A stretch of DNA of 64,000 nucleotides. Origin: Gemmatimonadaceae bacterium. Its GTDB lineage: Bacteria; Gemmatimonadota; Gemmatimonadetes; Gemmatimonadales; Gemmatimonadaceae. Below, piece by piece: positions 45,602 to 53,928 of this stretch. The stretch is from contig JACCRF010000034.1 of the NCBI GenBank assembly GCA_013813715.1, positions 106,782 through 170,781 on the forward strand, read 5' to 3'. The notes beneath the pieces are model-generated. The model worked only from the letters and a program-made list of their open reading frames with translations, was not told the DNA's origin and did not search any database. Each line of letters starts with the position of its first letter. Position 1 is the stretch's first letter. The position numbers and the translations under genes are program-made.

Positions 45602-46912
45602 TCAGATTACGAGAAGGCTAAACGCCCCATTGTTAAAGTGAAGATGGAGGCGTCCCTCCGACTGGGTCTCGAGGTGAGCGACGTGCTCCTCCACTTCCGC
45701 GAAGATCTCGCGCCGCTCCAGTCCTTCCGGCGAGGCCTCGGACGTTGTGCTGAACCAGAAGTGAAAATCCCGGTTCTGCGCCTCGGGAGCGAGGGCGCGT
45801 ACCGACGCCTTGCCCAGCCGGGACGCGAACACCATGTCGATCACCTTGATCTCGGGGTTGTGGTGTGAGCCATTGCCGCAGAACACATAGTGGTCGGCGG
45901 AGACTCTGCGAGCGAAATCCTCATTCATGTTGTTCTCCGAACCGTGATGCTGAACCTTCAGCGCTTCGATGTGAACGAACCCTGCGTCGAGAAACCCGGT
46001 GCGCTTCAGGCCTTCGAGGATGACGTCTTGCTGACCGTCGCCGGTAAGCAGCAGGCGCCTGCCGCTCTCCTCCACCATGAACATCAATGACGCGACATTC
46101 GGAGCGCTGACTCCTTTCAAATCCGGGATTCCGTTCCAATCACGGAGGTCGTAGGGTGAAGTGGTGAGCGCTCCGCTGCTGAAGTCATCGATTCGCTGCC
46201 TCAGCTCAGCCCGGATCGTCCTCACCTCGGCCTGATTGTTCCGGAGCCACGTGTTCCAGCCCTTCGCCAGGCTTGCCAGCTCCTTCTTGGTCGGGCCAAT
46301 GAGAGTGAACTTCATCGAGCCGAGCACGAACTCGGCACCCGGCTGTCCGGCGAAAAGAAGCGTCGCCGCGTCAGCCACACCAGGCGGCTTGTTCATGGGA
46401 ATATCGAGTGCATCCGGGCTTACCAGCCGCGAAACCTTCAGCGCTTCCGGAATGCCGGCGGCAATTCCCTGCATCTCGTCCGCGGCCTGGATTAACTCAG
46501 GCACGGCGCTGGCATAAAGCGCCGGAGCCGATGCCACCAGCAGGTTTTCGATCTCCTTGTTGTTGGCCCGGACCTGATCGCGAAATGCGTTGTGAAGGAT
46601 TCCCTTGATTACCGGCGGGCGGGGAATGCGTGGCTCGCGGATAGGATCCCCGTTCGCCTGATGCAGGTCGAACACACGCCACTCCGCTTCGTCCTCCAAC
46701 AGTTGAAGGATACCGCTGATGTGGTCGTTGTCGACGTGAGACACGTACACAAGATCGAGCTGCCGGCCGGCGTCCCGAAGTTTCGACAGCTCGGCGCGCA
46801 CATGTCCCTTGAGGCTCGCCTTCATGCCACCGTCACACAACATCAGCTCGCCCGAGTCGCCCTCGAGCAGGAGACAGTCGCCCATGTCGGACTCAAAGAT
46901 CTTGAGCTTCAT
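45602..46912 (-). CDS. ComEC-type metallo-beta-lactamase-fold hydrolase
   Basis: A stand-alone cytosolic MBL-fold protein of 436 residues, without membrane helices. It has the motif H59-V-D61-N-D63-H64 (VSHVDNDHISG), a LLLTGDGQQD stretch and VQHHGSENN. These match the ComEC/Rec2 branch of the superfamily, where HxDxDH is common. A large helical insertion (about 100-190) separates the first metal motif from the rest. Substrate is unknown. Nuclease or phosphodiesterase activity is plausible for the branch but not shown. The start overlaps the upstream subtilase stop in ATGA, so the two are coupled. Confidence 0.8.
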   Translation of the reverse strand: MKLKIFESDMGDCLLLEGDSGELMLCDGGMKASLKGHVRAELSKLRDAGRQLDLVYVSHVDNDHISGILQLLEDEAEWRVFDLHQANGDPIREPRIPRPPVIKGILHNAFRDQVRANNKEIENLLVASAPALYASAVPELIQAADEMQGIAAGIPEALKVSRLVSPDALDIPMNKPPGVADAATLLFAGQPGAEFVLGSMKFTLIGPTKKELASLAKGWNTWLRNNQAEVRTIRAELRQRIDDFSSGALTTSPYDLRDWNGIPDLKGVSAPNVASLMFMVEESGRRLLLTGDGQQDVILEGLKRTGFLDAGFVHIEALKVQHHGSENNMNEDFARRVSADHYVFCGNGSHHNPEIKVIDMVFASRLGKASVRALAPEAQNRDFHFWFSTTSEASPEGLERREIFAEVEEHVAHLETQSEGRLHLHFNNGAFSLLVI

Positions 46913-49068
46913 GCCTTCTTCTGGCGCACCTGCTTGCGCTCATTGATGGAGCGTGCCTCCTCGATGGCCGCCTTCCCATCAATACGGCCCCAACCCGCAT
47001 CGTTGATCCATTTGTAAGAGGAGCCGGCGAGCGGCCGGGCAGTTCGCTGAAGGATCCCCGCGCACTGCGCCGCGGTCACCTCGTTGTTGGCAACCAGCAT
47101 GAGCCCAAGCACTCCAGTGACGTAAGGACACGCCATGCTCGTACCGGTCATCGCGACCCACGGCTCCTCGGGCCCCGCGAACCCATTCGCCGCAACAACC
47201 TCCGTTCCGGGTGCCGCGATCTCCGGCTTGCAGCGACCGTCACGGGTCGGCCCCTGGCTGCTGGAGGCGTTGATGCGGTGGCGCACTTCGTCCAGGTTCG
47301 CGGCCGAGATCACGCGGTTGCCGCAGGCCAGCGAGCTGATCGAGTGCGAATCGACATTCGACTTCTGGCTGAAGAAAGACGGAAACCGAAACAGCCGGCG
47401 CCCAGCATCGCGTCCTACTTCTCCGGGGTCATCGCGCTCGATCCAGGCGTCGAACCTGCCATCGCGAATCTCTTCACCCTTCAGGCGTATCTTCCACACG
47501 CCTGCCTGGATGCCGCGGAACTCCCGAAGGTCGCTGCTCTGATTGGGGGACAGGTAAATCGCGATATAGTTTGCGCCGTTCGTCGGGTGATACAGCTCAT
47601 TGTAGATCGAAAGGTAGGTGCCGCTCTCCAGGCGGTGGTTCTGCACGTACTGGCGCGGCTCCACTTCGATCCAATCGGCGGTCGGTGGCTTGATCGCGAC
47701 GGTGAACCGGTCCTGGGCTCCGTACCAGATCTCGAGCTCGTTCTCGGAGATGTCCTCGATGCCATTCCCGACGACTGTCCACTCGAGCTCGATTTCCAGT
47801 CCACGCGCCGGGATCTGGCCGCTCGTATGGATGCGCCCCATTATCCAGCCGAGGTCACCCTCATCCTGCGCGGCCTCCTGGCCGGCATTTCCCGCCGCGA
47901 CACAGATCGCGCGGCCGGGCGTCGCGAGATATGCGTCGAGCCAGCGGGAGACGCCGCTTGACCCATCGTGTGCGCCACCGTTGGTGCCGAGGCTCACGTT
48001 GATGGCGATCGCCTTCCCTTTTTCCTCCGCGATTCGGAGAAGGTACTCCACCGCGTGTGTAATGCGGCTCGTGTCGCTGAACGTCGCGCGACGCCGCTCT
48101 AGCGGATCCTCAGGTGAAGGAACGTCGATCAAAACGGCGGCGATGTCTGCGTTGGGACAGACTCCGGAGTTACCGGCAGCAATGCTCGCTACGTGAGTAC
48201 CATGTGAACTGGGCTCTCGCTGCGACTGGCGCTCGATCATTACCGCCCCCGGCATGCCGGGCTTGGCGGCGGACAGGAGGGCGTTATTGAGTTGCGACTG
48301 AGTGAACTCGGCGCCGTAGTCGAACCCTGCTGGCGACCGACGGAAATCGCCGCCCTGATCCCAAATGGTGACGAAGCGTGTGGTGCCGTCGGCGTTGAGA
48401 AAGTCAGGATGCGAGAAGTCAAACCCGCCGACGTCAATGATACCTATGATGAGGCCATCACCGCGCCCGTGTATTTGCGGGGTGCCGACTGCCTTGGAGC
48501 GCGGCTTCCGCGAGGCGGCCGTAGCGGTGGGGAGGTCGAGCTTGAGCGGGTCGGCAGGGTGCACGAAGGCCACCGCCGGGTCGGCGTTCAGTTCGTCGAG
48601 CCTGGATATTGGAACCGTAGCGCACACGATGTTGCGCCGCGGCAGAACCCCCCCGTCAACCGACCCCCTCCCGGCCTCGTATGTCCACCGTTCGATGCGC
48701 TCGGCCACCGCGGTAACCGCAGCCCGCTGCTCCTCCGGCGAGACCCTCGCGCGATCCGGGTAGAACTCAACGAAGACGTTGACGAAGCTATCGTCCGCCT
48801 TCGACAGCTCGGTGAGTTTGGGACGTTGCGCCCGTTTGGAGCGCTTCAGGGTTCGCATAGGCCGTACGGCGGCCTGAAGGTTCGTGATCGACTGCTGCGC
48901 GATCTGGTCGTACATCGCGGTGACAGGCGCCTCGTCTTCCTCGACGGGTGTTCCACACGCGACGGTCGCCGAGCCGAGGGAACGCCGCGCGTTGACGCCG
49001 CGGTCGCCGTTTATCACGGTTCGCAAGCGCGGGTGAAGCTTGCGCGAGCCCGGATCCTGGTTCGCCAT
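46909..49068 (-). CDS. cytosolic-type subtilisin-like (S8) serine protease
   Basis: A 719-residue subtilase from ATG 49068 (MANQDPGSRKLHPRLR). This start is fixed by GGAGG five bases upstream. A longer in-frame start at 49164 would lie upstream of the candidate promoter. No signal peptide is seen. Residues about 95-180 look like an I9-type inhibitor prodomain. The catalytic triad is Asp212 (IIDVGGFDFSHPDF), His289 (SSHGTHVASIAAG) and Ser644 (GTSMACPYVTG), with oxyanion Asn394. About 420-550 is a beta-rich insertion, similar in position to the jelly roll of clostridial Csp proteases. Target unknown. It is co-transcribed with the MBL hydrolase. Confidence 0.88.
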   Translation of the reverse strand: MANQDPGSRKLHPRLRTVINGDRGVNARRSLGSATVACGTPVEEDEAPVTAMYDQIAQQSITNLQAAVRPMRTLKRSKRAQRPKLTELSKADDSFVNVFVEFYPDRARVSPEEQRAAVTAVAERIERWTYEAGRGSVDGGVLPRRNIVCATVPISRLDELNADPAVAFVHPADPLKLDLPTATAASRKPRSKAVGTPQIHGRGDGLIIGIIDVGGFDFSHPDFLNADGTTRFVTIWDQGGDFRRSPAGFDYGAEFTQSQLNNALLSAAKPGMPGAVMIERQSQREPSSHGTHVASIAAGNSGVCPNADIAAVLIDVPSPEDPLERRRATFSDTSRITHAVEYLLRIAEEKGKAIAINVSLGTNGGAHDGSSGVSRWLDAYLATPGRAICVAAGNAGQEAAQDEGDLGWIMGRIHTSGQIPARGLEIELEWTVVGNGIEDISENELEIWYGAQDRFTVAIKPPTADWIEVEPRQYVQNHRLESGTYLSIYNELYHPTNGANYIAIYLSPNQSSDLREFRGIQAGVWKIRLKGEEIRDGRFDAWIERDDPGEVGRDAGRRLFRFPSFFSQKSNVDSHSISSLACGNRVISAANLDEVRHRINASSSQGPTRDGRCKPEIAAPGTEVVAANGFAGPEEPWVAMTGTSMACPYVTGVLGLMLVANNEVTAAQCAGILQRTARPLAGSSYKWINDAGWGRIDGKAAIEEARSINERKQVRQKKA

Positions 49069-49080
49069 CGGTCCTCCACT
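49063..49080 (-). promoter_or_regulatory. ribosome-binding site deciding the subtilase start
   Basis: On the minus strand GGAGG lies five bases upstream of the ATG at 49066-49068. This is one of the strongest Shine-Dalgarno matches in the window, and it supports the shorter protein. Confidence 0.75.
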
Positions 49081-49123
49081 GGTTGGCGCTGCGGGATAGT
49101 CCGGCATTGCCGCGGTTGGCTCC

Positions 49124-49152
49124 ACTATGCAATACCGCGGAGGGTGTCGCAA
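49124..49152 (-). promoter_or_regulatory. candidate promoter for the subtilase-MBL operon
   Basis: On the minus strand TTGCGA (49152-49147), a 17-base spacer and CATAGT (49129-49124) give a moderate sigma-70 match. It would start transcription about 50 bases before the subtilase ATG. Confidence 0.38.
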
Positions 49153-49331
49153 CCTCGCACCCATTGTGTCGGCGCGTTGAGCCTTGCGAGCGCTAGTGAG
49201 GGGACTTCGATGCGCGCCTGGTGACGAAGTTGAGATCGCGGGTTCGTCGCCCTGACTCCGCCGGGTGACGGAAAGCTCGGCGAATCGATGGAGCGCCGAG
49301 ACCCCCTCGCTTCCACTCAGGGAGTTACATT

Positions 49332-49874
49332 TTGAGAATGCAGCTCATCGAAGTCGAAGTGATGCGGCTCGGGCTCGACCGCTCCAACAGCTCCTACGTC
49401 GTGATCCTCCGAGAAAAGGACGGCGAGCGGCTGCTCCCTATCTGGATTGGGCAGCCGGAGGCCGAGTCCATCGTCATCGAGATGAGCAAGCTCCGGCGCG
49501 ACCGGCCGCTCACGCACGACCTTTGCAAGACTCTCATCACCGGCCTCGGTGGCACGCTGCGCCGCATCCAGATCACGCGGGTCGAGAACCGGACGTACTT
49601 CGCCGAGCTGCACATCCGGCGCGATGAGCAGATGATCAACATCGACGCGCGTCCTTCCGACAGCATCGCCATCGCGCTCAGATTCTCGGCGCCCATTTTC
49701 GCCCAGGAGTCCCTTCTCACTGCCTTGGTCTTCGAGGATAGCTCTGGGGAGACCGAATCGTACGCGCCACCCGGCGAGGCGGGAGCCGAGGCGACCGACG
49801 AGATGACTCCCGAGCAGCTCAAGAGCTACCTCGAGAATCTGCGTCCGGAAGATTTTGGGAAGTTTACCATCTAG
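49332..49874 (+). CDS. bifunctional nuclease (BFN/DUF151) family protein
   Basis: A 180-residue protein of the BFN domain family, named for a plant enzyme with both RNase and DNase activity. The family is common in bacteria, but its role is largely unknown. The N-terminal beta-strand region LPIWIGQPEAESIVIEM and RPLTHDL, then INIDARPSDSIAIALR, are typical. The C-terminus is a short acidic tail. The start TTG 49332 has GGAG seven bases upstream. ATG 49338 would remove two residues. It overlaps the next gene by 20 bases. Confidence 0.88.
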   Translation: MRMQLIEVEVMRLGLDRSNSSYVVILREKDGERLLPIWIGQPEAESIVIEMSKLRRDRPLTHDLCKTLITGLGGTLRRIQITRVENRTYFAELHIRRDEQMINIDARPSDSIAIALRFSAPIFAQESLLTALVFEDSSGETESYAPPGEAGAEATDEMTPEQLKSYLENLRPEDFGKFTI

Positions 49875-50874
49875 TCTCACCGCGACTCTCTTCGCGCTGG
49901 CCCTGCTGGCGCAAGCGTCGGAAGCGCAGGGCTCAGCAGAAAGTTCGGGCGCCGAGGCTCCGCGGCCTGACACAACCGTAGTTCAGCGCGTCGCGGGTCA
50001 GGTCGTTCGGCCGGCCGCAACGAGGATGGTTCCGGTTCCCGGCGTGTGGGTCATCCTCCACCGGGTCGGCAACGATCGCGCGGCGCCCCTCGATTCGACG
50101 CGCGCGGATGCGAAGGGCAATTATACCTTCCGGTACCGCAGAACCGGCGACCAGGACGCGATCTACTTCGCGTCGGCGTCATACGGAGGCATCGCATATT
50201 TTACTCCGCCGTTGCACCACGCGCTGGTGAAAGGAGAGGAAGCGGAAATAGCTGTTTTCGACACGACATCGAGGCATGTGCCCATCAGCGTGCGTGGCCA
50301 CCACGTCGTTGTTTCGGGAGTCGATGCCAATTCGATGCGATCCGTCACCGAGGTCTATGAGCTCGCCAACGACAGCTCGGTGACGCGTGTCGCCTCGGGT
50401 GAGAGCGCTGGCGGCGCTGTATGGAGCGCCCTCTTTCCGGACGGTGCACGCGGCTTCCGCGTGACGCAAGGCGACGTGCCCGCTGGCGCGGTCACGTTTC
50501 AGGATGGAAAGGCCCTGGTGTTCGCACCGATCGCGCCGGGCCTCAAGCAGCTCGCGATGACCTATGAGGTGCCGGCGAGCTCCTTTCCTCTCCGTGTGCC
50601 CGTTGATCGTCCCACACAGGTACTCGAGGTTCTCATCGAAGAGCCGAAGGGAGTCGTGACCGGCGCCTCGCTCAAGGAAGTCGAGCCCGTTTCGCTCGAG
50701 CGGCGAAGCTTTCGCCGCTTCCTCGGCTCCGACGTCGCGGCGAACACCGTTGCGGTGATTGATCTTCCAGCGGTTGCAACAGCGGGCATCGACCGCAGGT
50801 ATCTCGTGGGCGTTACGATCATTATCGGTGGGACGATGGTGGCAGCGCTTGCACGCGCCCTTCGGCGGCGCTAA
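49855..50874 (+). CDS. secreted or membrane-anchored protein with an N-terminal beta-sandwich
   Basis: Not assigned to a known function. The 339-residue product starts with TTG and a signal peptide (about 1-25, ending ASEAQG). An N-terminal region (about 45-110) looks like a carboxypeptidase-regulatory-type Ig fold (VAGQVVRP, then DAKGNYTFRYR). The middle is beta-rich and the C-terminus has one hydrophobic helix (VGVTIIIGGTMVAALARAL) followed by arginines, which is a stop-transfer pattern. Its stop TAA lies inside the -10 box of the promoter for the B12 operon. Confidence 0.62.
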   Translation: MGSLPSSLTATLFALALLAQASEAQGSAESSGAEAPRPDTTVVQRVAGQVVRPAATRMVPVPGVWVILHRVGNDRAAPLDSTRADAKGNYTFRYRRTGDQDAIYFASASYGGIAYFTPPLHHALVKGEEAEIAVFDTTSRHVPISVRGHHVVVSGVDANSMRSVTEVYELANDSSVTRVASGESAGGAVWSALFPDGARGFRVTQGDVPAGAVTFQDGKALVFAPIAPGLKQLAMTYEVPASSFPLRVPVDRPTQVLEVLIEEPKGVVTGASLKEVEPVSLERRSFRRFLGSDVAANTVAVIDLPAVATAGIDRRYLVGVTIIIGGTMVAALARALRRR

Positions 50875-50877
50875 TCT
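50849..50877 (+). promoter_or_regulatory. candidate promoter for the B12-uptake operon
   Basis: TTGCAC (50849-50854), a 17-base spacer and TAATCT (50872-50877). Transcription would begin near 50884, just before the riboswitch. The -10 overlaps the stop codon of the upstream gene. Confidence 0.55.
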
Positions 50878-50889
50878 TCCGGACAATCG

Positions 50890-51036
50890 ATTTGCGAACG
50901 GAGCCCCGGAAACCGGTGTGATGCCGGTGCGGCCCCGCCACTGTATCGGGCAACACAACGCACGCTCGTAGCACCACTGGCTTCGACATGAATGCCGGGA
51001 AGGTGGGTGATGCGGCCCGAAGCCAGGAGACGACTC
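50890..51036 (+). promoter_or_regulatory. cobalamin (adenosylcobalamin-class) riboswitch
   Basis: The core sequence GGAAACCGGTGTGATGCC (50908 on) continues into GGCCCCGCCACTGTA, a match to the cobalamin-riboswitch core. The 3' box AGCCAGGAGAC lies at 51021-51031. Ligand binding should repress expression of the btuFCDB genes when B12 is plentiful. Confidence 0.93.
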
Positions 51037-51124
51037 TCGCTCGCGCCACGAATTCAGAACCTCGGGGGAGGGGCTGGTGGCGTCCCAGGCGTCGTTCCGA
51101 TGTGGAGGATGCCGAGGCGTTGCG

Positions 51125-51150
51125 GGCATTCTCTCCTGGGAGAGGATGCC
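51125..51150 (+). promoter_or_regulatory. expression-platform hairpin sequestering the btuF ribosome-binding site
   Basis: GGCATTCTCTCC (51125-51136) pairs with GGAGAGGATGCC (51139-51150) with one G-U. The GGAGAGG in the 3' arm is the Shine-Dalgarno for the TTG at 51154, so folding would mask translation. Only three Ts follow, which makes translational control more likely than termination. Confidence 0.65.
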
Positions 51151-51153
51151 TCT

Positions 51154-52029
51154 TTGATTTCATACCGGGTTGTCGCGCTGCCTCTCGTGGTTCTCGCGGC
51201 ATGCTCGCGCACTGACGCTGCGCGTACGCCGGCGACCGACGACTTTGGTGATCCAATTGTCGTTCGCGCGACCCCGAGCCGGGTAGTCTCGCTCAACCCG
51301 CCGATTGTTGATCTTATCTTCGCGATTGGCGCAGGGGGCCGCCTGGTCGGCAGAACGATGTGGGATCTTTCTCCGGATTCCGCGAAACTCGTGAAGGACC
51401 TCGGGTCTGGTCTTCGTCCGAACGTCGAGGCCGTTCTCGGAGTGACGCCCGACCTCGTCGTTCTGTACGCGAGCAACGACAACCGAGCCGCCGCCAGCCA
51501 GCTCCGCGCCGCTGGCGTGAACACACTGTCGCTCAAGATCGACCACATCGCTGACTTCCACCGCACCGCGCGGCTCCTCGGCATGATGCTCGGCGACAGC
51601 GCCCGCGGTGCCGCCGTTTCGGATTCCGTCGCGGCAACGCTCGACCGCGTACGGCGGGCGACCGCGGCTCACCCCAGAAAGCGCGTCTTCTGGCACATCT
51701 GGGATGCCCCGCTCATCACCATCGCACGCGGCAGTTACATGCATGAGCTGATCGAAATAGCGGGAGGCACGAATATCTACGGCGACCTGCCCGATCCCTC
51801 GCCGACGGTGTCGATCGAGGACGTGTTCAGGCGCGATCCGGAATACATCATCACCGGAGCGATCGGCGCGCGAAAAATCGGACGTGACGCACGCTGGGCG
51901 ACCCTTCCTGCTGTCAAGGCGGGCCGGATCCTCGTCGTTGATACGGCGCTTGTGGGCCGGCCCTCGGTTCGCCTCGGAGAAGCAGCGCTCTCGCTGGCCG
52001 AGCTGATGCATCCGGGCGCGGTGCGTTGA
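51154..52029 (+). CDS. btuF: B12 ABC-transporter substrate-binding lipoprotein
   Basis: Binds cobalamin in the periplasm and delivers it to BtuCD. The start is TTG 51154, which gives ISYRVVALPLVVLAACS, a lipoprotein signal with cysteine at about 16. Longer frames upstream would run through the riboswitch expression platform. The 291-residue protein has the Fbp/BtuF-type fold with PSRVVSLNPPIVDLIFAIG, DLVVLYASNDN and MHELIEIAGGTNIYGDLP. The riboswitch indicates a cobamide rather than a heme or iron substrate. The stop overlaps btuC in TTGA. Confidence 0.9.
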   Translation: MISYRVVALPLVVLAACSRTDAARTPATDDFGDPIVVRATPSRVVSLNPPIVDLIFAIGAGGRLVGRTMWDLSPDSAKLVKDLGSGLRPNVEAVLGVTPDLVVLYASNDNRAAASQLRAAGVNTLSLKIDHIADFHRTARLLGMMLGDSARGAAVSDSVAATLDRVRRATAAHPRKRVFWHIWDAPLITIARGSYMHELIEIAGGTNIYGDLPDPSPTVSIEDVFRRDPEYIITGAIGARKIGRDARWATLPAVKAGRILVVDTALVGRPSVRLGEAALSLAELMHPGAVR

Positions 52030-53015
52030 TCGTTCACCGGCGATGGCACTGGATTGCGATGCTCGTCGCATTGATCGCCTTGTGCGTCGTCGCCGTCGGC
52101 ACGGGCGCCGTCGCGATTCCCCCGGGCGATGTGCTGCGCGCGGTTGCCGGTTCGGGTGAGGACACGATCGTGTCGATCGTTCGCGATCTTCGGCTGCCCC
52201 GCATCGTGCTCGCTGCCTTTATCGGCGCCGGACTTGGTATGAGCGGTGGAGCATTGCAGGGAACGCTGAGGAACGGGCTGGCCGAGCCTTACCTGTTAGG
52301 CGTCTCTGGCGGAGCCGCAGTGGGTGCAGTGATCGCGTTCGCGATGGGCGTGGTGAGCGAAGGAGTCGTTGCAGTGGCCGCATTCGCTGGTGCCGCATGC
52401 GCCGTGCTGCTCGCGCTTCTCGTCGTGCGCGCGGCGGGGAGGGCGGGGCGCGGCGATCCGCGCACGCTTCTCATGGCGGGCGTTGTGATCGGCGCGTTCG
52501 CGAATGCAGTGATCATGATAGCGCTTGCCAACGCGCCCCCCAACACAATTCGCGGCGCGCTATGGTGGATGATGGGTTCGGTGGCCGACAGCTCGTGGCA
52601 GAGCGTCGGATGGATCGTCACGTATGTCTGCGCCGGAGGTGGAGCGCTCGTGTTCGTTGCGCGCGAGATAGACATCCTCGCGCTTGGCGACGAATCTGCC
52701 GCCGCGCTCGGCGTGAACGTCGAGAGATCCGCCCGGCGAGTCTACCTATTGAGTGCGCTGCTCGCCGCCTCGACCGTCGCGGCGGCGGGTCTCGTCGGAT
52801 TCGTCGGACTGATCGTGCCGCACATAGTGAGAGCCGCAGGGATTCGGCACCACCGTCCGCTTCTCGTCGGCGCCGCGCTTGTCGGTGCCGCGCTCGTAGT
52901 CGGCGCTGATCTCGTCGCGCGCACGATTCGACCGCCGGGCGAGCTTCCGCTTGGCGCGGTCACCGCCGTGCTCGGCGTGCCTTTCTTCCTCGCGCAGCTC
53001 AGGCGGTCGGCGTGA
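52026..53015 (+). CDS. btuC: B12 ABC-transporter permease (FecCD family)
   Basis: An inner-membrane permease of 329 residues with about ten helices. It has GGALQGTLRNGLAEPYLLGVSGGAAVG near the first third, and GLVGFVGLIVPHIVRAAGIRHH before the C-terminal helices, both FecCD hallmarks. Start is TTG in the btuF stop, and the end overlaps btuD in GTGA. Confidence 0.93.
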   Translation: MIVHRRWHWIAMLVALIALCVVAVGTGAVAIPPGDVLRAVAGSGEDTIVSIVRDLRLPRIVLAAFIGAGLGMSGGALQGTLRNGLAEPYLLGVSGGAAVGAVIAFAMGVVSEGVVAVAAFAGAACAVLLALLVVRAAGRAGRGDPRTLLMAGVVIGAFANAVIMIALANAPPNTIRGALWWMMGSVADSSWQSVGWIVTYVCAGGGALVFVAREIDILALGDESAAALGVNVERSARRVYLLSALLAASTVAAAGLVGFVGLIVPHIVRAAGIRHHRPLLVGAALVGAALVVGADLVARTIRPPGELPLGAVTAVLGVPFFLAQLRRSA

Positions 53016-53803
53016 TTCGGTTTGACAACGTCTCGGTGCGATATCCGGGAGCGACGTCGCGCGCTCTCGACGGTGTCAGCCTCGGCGTGAGCGAAGGACA
53101 GGTGACCGCCGTCGCTGGCCCCAACGGCAGCGGGAAATCCACTCTCGTCGGCGCACTTCTCCGCCGGCAGCCGATGGAGGAAGGAACGATCGAGCTGGAC
53201 GGAAGATTTCTCGACACGCTTTCTCCGCGTGATTTCGCTCGGCGAGTGGCGGTCGCACCGCAGCGTGAGGAGCCCGCATTCCCGATGCGAGTCGACGAAT
53301 ACGTGGCACTCGGACGGTTCCCGCATCTGGGGCTCTGGAGCAGCCCGTCGTCGTCGGATGATGCGGCGGTTGCCGTCTCCCTGGAGAGGGCGGGAGTGTC
53401 GGAGTTCGCGGCGCGCCGTACCGACGCACTTTCGGGAGGCGAATGGCAGCGCGTCCGAATTGCCCGAGCGTTGGCGCAGGAAGGTCGTGCGCTGGTGCTC
53501 GACGAGCCGACGACATTCCTCGATCTAGCGCACGAGATGTCGCTCTTCGAGCTCCTCGACGCACTGGCATCGGATGGGATGGCCGTTCTCGTTATCAGCC
53601 ACAATCTCAACCTCGTCGCCCGCTTTGCGAAGAGCGTTGTGCTTCTCCATCGCGGCCGCGTCGTTGCGGCAGGAACTCCGGCTGATGTGATGCGGGCAAC
53701 GCTGCTGGAGCAGGTGTACGAATGGCCACTTGTCGTGTCGAGAGATCCGGCGGTGGGATCGCCGTCTCTCGTTCCGCTGAGAAAGTCGTCGCGTTCGCGA
53801 TGA
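53012..53803 (+). CDS. btuD: B12 ABC-transporter ATPase
   Basis: A 263-residue ATP-binding subunit. Walker A is GPNGSGKST, the signature is LSGGEWQRVRIARALA, Walker B is ALVLDEPTTFLD, and the switch histidine lies in VISHNLN. It completes the BtuFCD importer. Its start is GTG inside the btuC stop. Confidence 0.95.
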   Translation: MIRFDNVSVRYPGATSRALDGVSLGVSEGQVTAVAGPNGSGKSTLVGALLRRQPMEEGTIELDGRFLDTLSPRDFARRVAVAPQREEPAFPMRVDEYVALGRFPHLGLWSSPSSSDDAAVAVSLERAGVSEFAARRTDALSGGEWQRVRIARALAQEGRALVLDEPTTFLDLAHEMSLFELLDALASDGMAVLVISHNLNLVARFAKSVVLLHRGRVVAAGTPADVMRATLLEQVYEWPLVVSRDPAVGSPSLVPLRKSSRSR

Positions 53804-53928
53804 CCGCGAAAACTTCCTTCAACATCGTCATCACGGAGTTCCAAATGTGCTTTATGACTACGAGACTGAGAACAATCCGGAAGCCGGCGGCGCCTTTTGT
53901 GGCCGGTAGCCGGCCGCAGGGTCGTTCT

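Noticed and set aside
53722..53928. Longer N-terminus for the BtuB-like receptor
   Set aside because: It overlaps btuD. The signal peptide starts near 53929, although ATG 53845 with its better Shine-Dalgarno cannot be excluded.
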